In this document: positions 40,116 through 47,575 of the stretch, one piece after another
Numbering within the stretch: position 1 is the stretch's first letter
How the letters are laid out: the number at the start of each line of letters is the position of its first letter
NCBI GenBank assembly: GCA_902622545.1
Contig: CACNQD010000003.1
Span: 124,001 to 188,000, forward strand
Length of the DNA: 64,000 bases
Origin: an uncultured Pelagibacteraceae bacterium
GTDB taxonomy: Bacteria > Pseudomonadota > Alphaproteobacteria > Pelagibacterales > Pelagibacteraceae
Reading direction: 5' to 3'
Position numbers and translations under genes: made by a program
Notes under the pieces: model-generated
The model's database searches: none
What the model was told of the DNA's origin: nothing
Seen by the model: the letters and a program-made list of their open reading frames with translations, nothing else

Positions 40116-40587
40116 GAATTTAGAATATTTAAATATATATAATAATTTAGTTAATCTCTCTAGAAATAAAACTCTTTTTTTCTTTTTTACTAAAAAAGAT
40201 ACTTTCTCGGACAGATTATTAATATTTCTTTTTCATTTGGCTTTTTTTTTAAAGCATTTTAAATCGAAGATAGGCCCAAAATATCTACAAAATTTTTATG
40301 ATTACGTTTTTAGACAAATAGAATTAGATATAAGAGAAATAGGTTATGGAGATCAATCTGTAAATAAAAAAATGAAAACTTATGTAAATTTACTTTATTC
40401 GATAATTAATAAAATTGATAAATGGGAAAATTATAATTCAAAGATTAAAATCGACATTTTTAAATTATATATAGAAATTGAAGACAATAACGAAAAATTT
40501 CTCGAATATTTTGATAAGTATTCAGATTATTTGACAAAAATATCTTTCAATTCATTTACAAAAAGTGTATTAGATCATAAATTTTAA
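40114..40587 (+). CDS. Ubiquinol-cytochrome c chaperone (CBP3-like)
   Basis: The 157-residue helical protein matches the CBP3/UQCC1 chaperone family, which helps assemble cytochrome b of the bc1 complex. The characteristic patch ELDIREIGYGDQSVNKKMK (near 70-88) is present after FYDYVFRQ. In alphaproteobacteria it commonly lies next to bamE, upstream of plsX. Its ATG overlaps the bamE start on the other strand. It is followed 3 bp later by rpmF. Confidence 0.85.
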   Translation: MNLEYLNIYNNLVNLSRNKTLFFFFTKKDTFSDRLLIFLFHLAFFLKHFKSKIGPKYLQNFYDYVFRQIELDIREIGYGDQSVNKKMKTYVNLLYSIINKIDKWENYNSKIKIDIFKLYIEIEDNNEKFLEYFDKYSDYLTKISFNSFTKSVLDHKF

Positions 40588-40590
40588 ATT

Positions 40591-40770
40591 ATGGCTGTCC
40601 CAAAACGTAAAACAACAAAATCAAGGTCTGGAAAAAGAAGATCTCATATTAAATTTTCAACAAAAAATATAGTTGAAGATAAAAAGTCTGGTGAATATAG
40701 ATTATCACATCATATAGATTTAAAGACAGGAACTTATAAAGGTAGACAAGTTTTAGATCCTAAGGAATAA
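40591..40770 (+). CDS. rpmF: Large ribosomal subunit protein L32
   Basis: A 59-residue gene starts [19 protein letters not shown], the standard L32 N-terminus, and ends QVLDPKE. There are no cysteines, so it is the zinc-free form. It lies 3 bp after the CBP3-like gene and 7 bp before plsX; rpmF-plsX is a common bacterial pair. Confidence 0.97.
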   Translation: MAVPKRKTTKSRSGKRRSHIKFSTKNIVEDKKSGEYRLSHHIDLKTGTYKGRQVLDPKE

Positions 40771-40777
40771 TCTTTAT

Positions 40778-41785
40778 ATGTCGGAAAAAATTAAAATTGC
40801 AGTAGATGCAATGGGGGGTGAAAATTCTCCGAAGAAAGTTATCTATGGAATACTAGATAATTATAAAAAAAATAAAGATATTAACTACAATATTTTTGGA
40901 GATAAGAATAATATAGAAAAATACTTACCTAATAATTATAATAAAGAAATTTTTAAAATATTTGATACAAAAAATAAAGTTTTAGATACAGATACTCCGC
41001 TGGCTGCAGCAAAAAAAGGCAAAGATACAAGCATGTGGCTTGCTATAGAGAGTGTAAAAAATAATGAATCGGATGTTGTTATATCTGCGGGTAATACAGG
41101 AGCACTTTTTGTAATTTCAAAATTAAATTTAAAAATGATTGAGAATATTGATAAACCTGCATTGTCTGCACTCTGGCCTAATAAAAAGAATTTCAATGTA
41201 GTTTTAGACCTTGGAGCAAATATTGAATGTAACGATAAAAATTTAATTGACTTTTCCATTATGGGTTCATCTTTATTTAAAGCTTTATACCCAAATGAGG
41301 AGCCTACTGTTGCTCTTTTAAATGTTGGATCTGAGGAATTAAAAGGAAATGAAACTATTAAAAAAGCATATCAAAAATTACAAAATAAGAAAAATACAAA
41401 TTTTAATTTTTATGGTTATGTTGAGGGAAATCAAATAATGGATGGTGAAGTCAATGTAATAGTAACTGATGGTTTCACTGGAAATATTGCTTTAAAAACA
41501 GCAGAAGGAACAGCTAACTTTATTGTTAAAGAATTCAAAAACTCAATGACTGCAAACATATTAGGCAAACTTTCAAGTTTAATTAATTATAAGAATTTAA
41601 AAAAGATAAAAAAAAAATTAGATCCAAGACTTTATAATGGTGCGATTTTAATTGGATTAAATTCGCCAGTTATTAAAAGCCATGGCTCAACAGACCATAT
41701 TGGTTTCTCCAATTCTTTAGACGTATGTATTAAAATTGTTAAAAATAACTTAATACAAAAAATAAAAAATAATATTAATAAATGA
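40778..41785 (+). CDS. plsX: Phosphate acyltransferase PlsX
   Basis: PlsX converts acyl-ACP to acyl-phosphate for phospholipid synthesis. Diagnostic motifs are IAVDAMGGENSPKKV at the start, VISAGNTGALF near 103-113, LLNVGSEELKGN and VTDGFTGNIALK. The 335 residues are full length. The usual alphaproteobacterial follower fabH is absent; the stop overlaps ihfA directly. Confidence 0.97.
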   Translation: MSEKIKIAVDAMGGENSPKKVIYGILDNYKKNKDINYNIFGDKNNIEKYLPNNYNKEIFKIFDTKNKVLDTDTPLAAAKKGKDTSMWLAIESVKNNESDVVISAGNTGALFVISKLNLKMIENIDKPALSALWPNKKNFNVVLDLGANIECNDKNLIDFSIMGSSLFKALYPNEEPTVALLNVGSEELKGNETIKKAYQKLQNKKNTNFNFYGYVEGNQIMDGEVNVIVTDGFTGNIALKTAEGTANFIVKEFKNSMTANILGKLSSLINYKNLKKIKKKLDPRLYNGAILIGLNSPVIKSHGSTDHIGFSNSLDVCIKIVKNNLIQKIKNNINK

Positions 41786-42081
41786 GAATTAATTTAACAA
41801 AAAAAGATATTATTAATTCTATTTATATGCAAATTGGTTTTTCTAAAAAAATTTTAGATATTATTTTAGAAGATATATTAAATATTATAGTCGATAATTT
41901 AAAAAAAAAGAAAAAAGTTAAAATTTCTAATTTTGGAACTTTTGAAATAAGGCATAAAAAACAGAGAGTAGGGAGAAACCCTAAAACAAATGAAATTAAA
42001 AATATTACAGCTAGAAATGTAGTATTATTTAGACCATCTAGAGAATTTAAGAGATTCATAAATACCCAAGATGACAAGTAA
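41782..42081 (+). CDS. ihfA: Integration host factor alpha subunit (HU/IHF family)
   Basis: IHF-alpha bends DNA as a heterodimer with IhfB. The 99 residues carry the family signature ISNFGTFEIRHKKQRVGRNPKT (arm and beta-ribbon), with the N-terminal helices KKDIINSIYMQIGFSK. Placement between plsX and a MerR gene is the standard alphaproteobacterial ihfA context, which supports IhfA over HU. It overlaps plsX by 4 bp and merR by 11 bp. Confidence 0.92.
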   Translation: MRINLTKKDIINSIYMQIGFSKKILDIILEDILNIIVDNLKKKKKVKISNFGTFEIRHKKQRVGRNPKTNEIKNITARNVVLFRPSREFKRFINTQDDK

Positions 42082-42436
42082 ATTTAAAGATTCTTATAAA
42101 ACAATTGGAGAAGTTATAAACATCCTAAATTATAATAATCCAAAAAGTAAAAGCAATCATCCGCATACTTTGCGATATTGGGAAACGCAATTTAAACAAA
42201 TAAAACCTAAAAAAATTAATAATAGACGATATTATGATAGAAAAAATATAGATTTAATATTAAAAATACAATACTTATTAAAAAACCAAGGATTAACTAT
42301 TAACGGTGTAAGAAACATTTTAAATGATAAAAGTTTTAAAATTGAAAGTAATAATAAAAAAATTGCAAATTCTTTAAATATTAAGTATAGACTTAATAAA
42401 ATAAATAATTTGATAAAAAATTTAAAAAATAATTAG
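42071..42436 (+). CDS. MerR family transcriptional regulator
   Basis: This 121-residue protein has a winged-helix MerR DNA-binding domain (YKTIGEVINIL, HTLRYWETQF, NNRRYYDRKNIDLILKIQYLL). Little follows it, so no effector domain is evident. Orthologues directly after ihfA are conserved in alphaproteobacteria, but targets are unknown. An insertion-like polar stretch (NNPKSKSNHP) precedes the HTLRYWE helix. Confidence 0.88.
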   Translation: MTSKFKDSYKTIGEVINILNYNNPKSKSNHPHTLRYWETQFKQIKPKKINNRRYYDRKNIDLILKIQYLLKNQGLTINGVRNILNDKSFKIESNNKKIANSLNIKYRLNKINNLIKNLKNN

Positions 42437-42628
42437 ATGGCAAAAAAATCACATATTAAAGTAAGACTTGTCCCTGAGTCTAAGCCGGATAGTGCTTTTT
42501 ACTATTATGTGAAAAAACCTTCAGGGGGAGAAAAAGCGAAAATTAAATTAAAAGCTAAAAAATATAATCCGGTAACAAGAAAACATGAAATTTTTGTTGA
42601 AAAAAAACTTCCTCCACATAGCAAATAG
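42437..42628 (+). CDS. rpmG: Large ribosomal subunit protein L33
   Basis: This is L33 in the Cys-free form: MAKKSHIKVRLV start, then FYYYVKKPSGGEKAKIKLKAKKYNPVTRKHEIFVE read in separate stretches. At 63 residues it is longer than the common 55, with an insertion near ESKPDSA and a C-terminal LPPHSK extension. It starts at the base after the MerR stop. Confidence 0.9.
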   Translation: MAKKSHIKVRLVPESKPDSAFYYYVKKPSGGEKAKIKLKAKKYNPVTRKHEIFVEKKLPPHSK

Positions 42629-42925
42629 TTACTTCTTTCGTTTTTTAAAATTTCTAAATTCGTAGTCTATGAAAGCATAGATCATGTTCTTCCATATTCT
42701 ATAGCTGATTTTTGTATCAATACCTTTTTTAATAGATTTTCTTTGTATATTTCTAAGTATTATTTTTATTCTTTTTCTATCTATAATTTCTTTTTTAAAT
42801 TCTTTAATAGAAAGTACTTCCTTAACATAATTTGATCTTATCTTTAATATACTAAGCAATCTATCATCAACTTTATCGAGTTTTTTTCTTAAAATTAACA
42901 ATTTTTTTTTATTATTAGGCGACAT
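42629..42925 (-). CDS. aroQ: Chorismate mutase (AroQ type)
   Basis: The 98-residue all-helical protein fits AroQ mutases, which convert chorismate to prephenate for Phe/Tyr. The first helix pattern LRKKLDKVDDRLLSILKIRSNYV includes the conserved Arg and Asp, with a later Lys in SIKEFKKE and an Asp-Arg pair in IIDRKRI. It is convergent with rpmG (no gap) and divergent from cox15. The sequence is very Lys/Ile-rich, so the family call is by pattern. Confidence 0.8.
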   Translation of the reverse strand: MSPNNKKKLLILRKKLDKVDDRLLSILKIRSNYVKEVLSIKEFKKEIIDRKRIKIILRNIQRKSIKKGIDTKISYRIWKNMIYAFIDYEFRNFKKRKK

Positions 42926-42968
42926 TTATTCTTTTGGAATTTTATTTAGATATTATATCTATTTAATT

Positions 42969-44000
42969 ATGTACTTAAATGATAAAAAAACAAACCAATA
43001 TTTATATTATTGGTTAGTTACAATGTTTATACTAGTTTCTAGTATAATTATTGTTGGTGGCTTGACTAGACTAACTGACTCTGGTTTATCTATAACAAAG
43101 TGGGAACTTTTTGCAGGTTTTATACCACCCTTATCAAATTTAGAATGGGAAAATTATTTTAATTTATATAAACAAATTCCAGAATACAAATTACAAAATT
43201 TTAATATGAGTTTAGAAGAATTTAAAATTATATTTTGGTGGGAGTGGGCCCACAGATTTCTGGGCAGAATTATAGGATTATTTTTTTTAATACCAATGAT
43301 TTATTTTGTATATAAAAAAGGGTTCTCTAAAACCAGATCACTTTTTTTTATATTTTTTTTAATTTGTTTTCAAGGTTTTCTTGGTTGGTTCATGGTTTCA
43401 AGTGGATTAGTAAATCGAGTCGACGTAAGTCATTTCCGATTATCATTACATTTAGTTACTGCCTTTATAATCTTATCATTAATTTTATGGCAGATACTAA
43501 TTTATAAATATAAATGCGAAATTATTAAACATTCCATTAGATATAAACTTCCCTCAATATTTGTATTCATAGTTTTTTTACAAATTATATTTGGAGCTTT
43601 TGTTTCAGGAATGGATGCTGGTAAAATTTACAACACGTGGCCATTAATGGGAAATAATTACTTTCCCGATGATAATATTTTTTCTAATCTTTTTCAATTT
43701 GCAGCACTAAGTGATCCTTCTTTAGTACAATTTATTCATAGGAACTTAGCGTATCTAATAATGATTATATTTTCGATTATTTTATATTTTGTAATTAAAG
43801 ATAAACTATTAAATTTTTATAATACTATAAAGCTATTAGGTTTGGCTTTAATATTTCAGATAATTTTAGGAGTATTAACTATTTTAAATGGTGCACAAAT
43901 GTTTTTAGCATCTATGCACCAAATTGGATCAATAGCCTTAATAAGTACTAGTGTTTATCTATTATTCTTGAACAATAGAAAATTAACTAACAGCTTTTAA
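42969..44000 (+). CDS. ctaA: Heme A synthase (COX15/CtaA)
   Basis: This enzyme oxidises the C8 methyl of heme O to make heme A for aa3-type cytochrome oxidase. The 343-residue polytopic protein has GGLTRLTDSGLSITKWE near 31-47, WWEWAHRFLGRIIG near 90-103 and paired His in later helices (HFRLSLHL, FIHRNLAY, SMHQIGSI). This is the alphaproteobacterial/mitochondrial COX15 class. The 3' end overlaps metY by 18 bp tail to tail. Confidence 0.95.
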   Translation: MYLNDKKTNQYLYYWLVTMFILVSSIIIVGGLTRLTDSGLSITKWELFAGFIPPLSNLEWENYFNLYKQIPEYKLQNFNMSLEEFKIIFWWEWAHRFLGRIIGLFFLIPMIYFVYKKGFSKTRSLFFIFFLICFQGFLGWFMVSSGLVNRVDVSHFRLSLHLVTAFIILSLILWQILIYKYKCEIIKHSIRYKLPSIFVFIVFLQIIFGAFVSGMDAGKIYNTWPLMGNNYFPDDNIFSNLFQFAALSDPSLVQFIHRNLAYLIMIIFSIILYFVIKDKLLNFYNTIKLLGLALIFQIILGVLTILNGAQMFLASMHQIGSIALISTSVYLLFLNNRKLTNSF

Positions 44001-45308
44001 GCTTGGTTTGCCAGATGCATCTAAAGCTTGATTTAAGTCAGCTATTATATCGTCCGGATGCTCAATTCCAATCGATAAACGTACATATCCTGGTGTAACT
44101 CCTGCTGCTAATAGCTCTTCTTCTGTAAGTTGACTATGTGTAGTAGTTGCAGGATGTATTGCCAAGCTTCTTGCATCTCCTATGTTGGCCACATGATAAA
44201 ACATTTTTAATGCTTCTATAAATTTTTTACCAGCTTCAACACCACCTTTTACCTCAATGCCTATTAAAGCGCCATTTCCACCAGAAAAATATTTTTTCGT
44301 TCTATCTCCAACAGCACCTTTATGAAGGGTAGGGTAAATTACTCTTTCTACATTTTTATGTTTTGTTAAAAAATCAACAGCTTTTTCTGCATTAGAACAA
44401 TGTTGTTTCATTCTTAATGGTGCGGTCTCTAATCCTTGTATAATTCCCCATGCATTATCTGGTGCTAGAGGTGCCCCTAGGTCACGTAATAAACAAACTC
44501 TAGCTCTTACAGCAAAAGAAACATTCGCTCCTGTTAATTGTGGAACTACTTCCCCCCATTTTGCTCCACCGTAACTCATATCTGGTTCATTAAATAAGGG
44601 TTGTCTTTTTGGGTCTGCCGTCCAATCAAAATTACCACCATCAACTAAACAACCACCAATAACAGTGCCATGTCCGCCGATAAATTTTGTTAAAGAATGA
44701 ACTACTACTGCTGCACCATGATCTAAAGGTTTGCAAATAATCGGTGCTGCTGTGTTATCCATTATTAATGGTATATTATGTTTTCTTCCAATATCAGATA
44801 CTTCTTTGATTGGAAAAACTCTCAATGCTGGGTTTGGCAATGTTTCTGCATAGAAACATCTTGTTCTCTCATCGATTGCCTTTTCAAAGTTTTTAGGATC
44901 TGAAGGGTCAGCGTATCTTACTTCAATACCTAATTTTTTTAAAGTATGCGTAAAAAGATTTACAGTTCCACCATATAAATCTGTTGAACTAACAAAGTTA
45001 TCTCCGGCTTGACAAACATTAACAATTGCAAATGTTGATGCAGCTTGACCAGATCCTACTGTTACGCATGCCAATCCATTTTCTATCGCAGCTACTCTTT
45101 TTTCTAGTACATCATTTGTTGGATTCATTATTCTCGTATAAATGTTTCCAAATTCTTTTAATGCAAAAAGATTTGCGGCATGACCAGTATTATTAAATTG
45201 ATAAGAGGTTGTTCTATAAATTGGAACAGCAACAGCCGTTGTTGCTGGGTCACTTCTGTATTCACCTCCGTGCAATGCTATTGTTTCTGGATTTTTTGAT
45301 TTACTCAT
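43983..45308 (-). CDS. metY: O-acetylhomoserine sulfhydrylase
   Basis: MetY is a PLP enzyme that makes homocysteine from O-acetylhomoserine and sulfide. The PLP lysine lies in VHSLTKFIGGHGTVIGG (near 206-222). TRIMNPTNDVLEKRVAA and the C-terminal LSIGIEHPDDIIADL are conserved. The 441 residues are full length. The leader on the same strand contains a SAM-V-like riboswitch covering the ribosome-binding site, so expression should drop when SAM is plentiful. Confidence 0.97.
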   Translation of the reverse strand: MSKSKNPETIALHGGEYRSDPATTAVAVPIYRTTSYQFNNTGHAANLFALKEFGNIYTRIMNPTNDVLEKRVAAIENGLACVTVGSGQAASTFAIVNVCQAGDNFVSSTDLYGGTVNLFTHTLKKLGIEVRYADPSDPKNFEKAIDERTRCFYAETLPNPALRVFPIKEVSDIGRKHNIPLIMDNTAAPIICKPLDHGAAVVVHSLTKFIGGHGTVIGGCLVDGGNFDWTADPKRQPLFNEPDMSYGGAKWGEVVPQLTGANVSFAVRARVCLLRDLGAPLAPDNAWGIIQGLETAPLRMKQHCSNAEKAVDFLTKHKNVERVIYPTLHKGAVGDRTKKYFSGGNGALIGIEVKGGVEAGKKFIEALKMFYHVANIGDARSLAIHPATTTHSQLTEEELLAAGVTPGYVRLSIGIEHPDDIIADLNQALDASGKPSLKAVS

Positions 45309-45314
45309 AATTTA

Positions 45315-45369
45315 CTCCTTTTTTTGTGTTTTTGCTTATGCTGGGTTCACAATAAAGTTCAAACACCCA
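45315..45369 (-). promoter_or_regulatory. SAM-V-like riboswitch in the metY leader
   Basis: Read on the minus strand, the metY leader forms an H-type pseudoknot. Stem P1 is TGGGT (45369-45365) with ACCCA (45346-45342). The loop segment TTGTG (45352-45348) can pair with CACAA (45328-45324), which lies just upstream of the GGAG ribosome-binding site (45318-45315). SAM-V has this layout and is known from SAR11 in front of metY. SAM binding would close P2 and block initiation. The pairing is seen in the sequence; class membership is from knowledge of the family and gene context. Confidence 0.8.
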
Positions 45370-45375
45370 TTTAAA

Positions 45376-45388
45376 ACCCTTTTAGGGT
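45376..45388 (-). other. Hairpin upstream of the metY riboswitch
   Basis: On the minus strand ACCCT-AAA-AGGGT forms a 5-bp hairpin followed by TTTT, ending 6 bases before riboswitch stem P1. It could be a weak terminator. Its ACCC/GGGT strands could also exchange with the P1 strands TGGGT/ACCCA, which would make an alternative fold. Short stem, low certainty. Confidence 0.35.
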
Positions 45389-45428
45389 ATCATAATGATA
45401 ATAGATATAACAAGCTAAATATAATAAA

Positions 45429-45456
45429 TTGACAATATAATATTATTAAGTATTAA
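45429..45456 (+). promoter_or_regulatory. Probable sigma-70 promoter for rplM-rpsI
   Basis: TTGACA (45429-45434) and TATTAA (45451-45456) are separated by 16 bp and end 11 bp before the rplM ATG. The match to the -35 consensus is perfect. The predicted transcript would have a leader of only a few bases. Confidence 0.6.
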
Positions 45457-45467
45457 TCCGCCTCAAT

Positions 45468-45926
45468 ATGACGAAGTTTGTTAAAAAAGACGAAATCAAT
45501 TCTAAGTGGTATGAAATAGACGCTAAAAATGCTGTCGTTGGTAGATTGGCTACAATAATCACAAAAATATTAAGAGGCAAGAATACTGCTAAATTTACAC
45601 CACACATGGATCATGGTGATTTTGTTGTTGTGAAAAACATTGAACACATAAAATTCACGGGTAATAAATTTTTAAATAAAAAATATTATAGACATACTGG
45701 CTATCCAGGAGGAATAAAAGAGACAACCCCAGAAAAAATTAGTGTAAAAAAACCAGAGGAAATTTTAAAGTTAGCAGTTAAAAGAATGCTACCTAGTGGA
45801 CCTCTAGCAAAAAAACAACTTTCAAAACTTAAAATTTATATTGGCGAAAACCATCCACACTCAGCACAAAATCCAGAAATCATAGAAGTTAAAAATTTAA
45901 ATAATAAAAATATAATAAGAAATTAA
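45468..45926 (+). CDS. rplM: Large ribosomal subunit protein L13
   Basis: L13 is an early-assembling 50S protein. The 152 residues show KWYEIDAKNAVVGRLAT at the start, then FTPHMDHGDFVVV, YRHTGYPGG and MLPSGPLAKKQLSKLKIY. It is paired with rpsI 1 bp downstream, as in nearly all bacteria. Confidence 0.98.
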   Translation: MTKFVKKDEINSKWYEIDAKNAVVGRLATIITKILRGKNTAKFTPHMDHGDFVVVKNIEHIKFTGNKFLNKKYYRHTGYPGGIKETTPEKISVKKPEEILKLAVKRMLPSGPLAKKQLSKLKIYIGENHPHSAQNPEIIEVKNLNNKNIIRN

Positions 45927-45927
45927 A

Positions 45928-46350
45928 ATGGAACAGACACCAAATATTGAAAATTTAGATTTTAAAGAAAGCAAATATGCTACAGGAAGAAGAAAAAAAT
46001 CTATCGCTAAAGTTTGGTTAAAAAAGGGAACAGGTAGAATAATAGTTAATGGGAAAAATTATCAAGAGTATTTTAAAAGAGTAAATCACAAAAGTGAATT
46101 AACTAAACCATTTGAAATAATAAATCAAACAACATCATATGACGTAAAATGTTCAGTTAAGGGAGGTGGTCATAGTGGACAAGTAGGTGCTATGATACAC
46201 GGTATTTCAAAAGCATTATTACAGTTTGACTCCACTTTAAAACCAACACTAAAAAAAGAAAAACTTACCACGAGAGACTCTAGAGCGGTTGAACGTAAAA
46301 AATACGGTCATAGAAAAGCTAGAAGAAGTTTTCAGTTTTCTAAAAGATAA
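45928..46350 (+). CDS. rpsI: Small ribosomal subunit protein S9
   Basis: S9 contacts P-site tRNA with its C-terminal tail. After a short acidic N-terminal lead (about 15 residues) come YATGRRKKSIAKVWL and VKGGGHSGQVGAM, and the tail ends KARRSFQFSKR. The 140 residues fit alphaproteobacterial forms. Confidence 0.98.
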   Translation: MEQTPNIENLDFKESKYATGRRKKSIAKVWLKKGTGRIIVNGKNYQEYFKRVNHKSELTKPFEIINQTTSYDVKCSVKGGGHSGQVGAMIHGISKALLQFDSTLKPTLKKEKLTTRDSRAVERKKYGHRKARRSFQFSKR

Positions 46351-46385
46351 TATCTTTTTAAATTTCAACTGTTAATATAATCAAT

Positions 46386-47405
46386 ATGAATCGTCTTAAT
46401 GTTTTAGTTGCAGGCTCTACTGGTTACATAGGTGTCCAACTTGTAAAACTTTTATGCAAACATAGATATATTAAAATTAAATATCTTTGTGCGAACTCAT
46501 CTATTGGTAAAAAAATACATTTTTACGATAAAGAACTAAAAAAATATGATTTACCAAAAATCAATAAGATTAATTACAAATATTTTAAGGAAGTTGATGT
46601 TATTTTTACAGCTTTACCAAACGGAAAAAGTCAAATAATTGCAAACAACTTAGATAAGAAAAATGTATTGATAGATCTGTCAGCTGATTTCAGAATTAAA
46701 AATCCAAATATTTATGAAAAATTTTATAAAATTAAACACAAATCAAAAAAACTATTAAATGAAAGTGTATATGGTCTATCTGAATTAAATAAAAAACTAA
46801 TAAAAGATAAAAGAATTATTGCTTGTCCTGGTTGTTACCCAACGTCAATAATCGTCCCGTTATTTCCTTTATTTAAAAAAAGATATTTAAAAAATAATAA
46901 TTTTATTATTGACTCAAAATCAGGATATTCAGGTGCTGGCAGATCAATTTTAAAAAAAAATAAAGAAATGAATTTGTTTAAAACATTAAGCGCATACGGT
47001 ATCTCTAATCATCGGCATAATGCTGAGATTAATCAACAACTATCTTTTTTATCGAAAAAGATAATATTTAATTTTACACCTCATATTTTACCTATGTTTA
47101 GAGGAATTTTATCTACGATATATGTTGAAAAAGAAAAGACTATAAGTACTGAAAAAGTTGTAAAATTTTTGAAACAGTTTTATAAAAAACATAAATTTAT
47201 CCGAATTTATAAAAAAAATGCGCTTATTGGCACTAAAAATGTTATAAATACTAATTATTGTGATATTTCTATATGCGAAACAAATGATAAAAATAGATTA
47301 GTGATATTATCGGCTATTGATAATCTAATAAAAGGTGGTGCGGGGCAAGCAATACAAAATTTGAATATTAAATTTGGCTTTAAAATTCACGAAGGTTTAA
47401 ACTGA
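46386..47405 (+). CDS. argC: N-acetyl-gamma-glutamyl-phosphate reductase
   Basis: ArgC reduces N-acetylglutamyl phosphate in arginine synthesis. It has the nucleotide motif VAGSTGYIGVQL near 8-19, the catalytic Cys150 in ACPGCYPTS and the late histidine patch ISNHRHNAEINQ. The final NLIKGGAGQAIQN is typical of type 1 ArgC. Its TGA overlaps the next ATG (TGATG). Confidence 0.95.
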   Translation: MNRLNVLVAGSTGYIGVQLVKLLCKHRYIKIKYLCANSSIGKKIHFYDKELKKYDLPKINKINYKYFKEVDVIFTALPNGKSQIIANNLDKKNVLIDLSADFRIKNPNIYEKFYKIKHKSKKLLNESVYGLSELNKKLIKDKRIIACPGCYPTSIIVPLFPLFKKRYLKNNNFIIDSKSGYSGAGRSILKKNKEMNLFKTLSAYGISNHRHNAEINQQLSFLSKKIIFNFTPHILPMFRGILSTIYVEKEKTISTEKVVKFLKQFYKKHKFIRIYKKNALIGTKNVINTNYCDISICETNDKNRLVILSAIDNLIKGGAGQAIQNLNIKFGFKIHEGLN

Positions 47406-47575
47406 TGAGAATTTTATTACTATTTATTTTCACAATTTTATTATCGTGCACCAATAATGACGCTGATAATAAATCTATTAAAATTGATATTAATAACAAC
47501 TTAACATTTGAAGAGTTTAAAAAGTTAATAGAGGAAAAAGGATTAGAAAAGGATTATCCTGATATCAATAAATGA
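47405..47575 (+). CDS. Small putative lipoprotein
   Basis: This gene of 56 codons starts within the argC stop and ends within the hom start, so it looks translationally coupled on both sides. The product has a hydrophobic leader with lipobox LLSC (Cys15), an Asn/Asp-rich linker and an acidic-basic helix (FEEFKKLIEEKGLEKDYPDINK). The mature part would be about 42 residues. I do not recognise a family. It resembles the tiny lipoprotein (LptM-like) genes found near amino-acid genes in other bacteria, but identity is not claimed. Confidence 0.75.
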   Translation: MRILLLFIFTILLSCTNNDADNKSIKIDINNNLTFEEFKKLIEEKGLEKDYPDINK

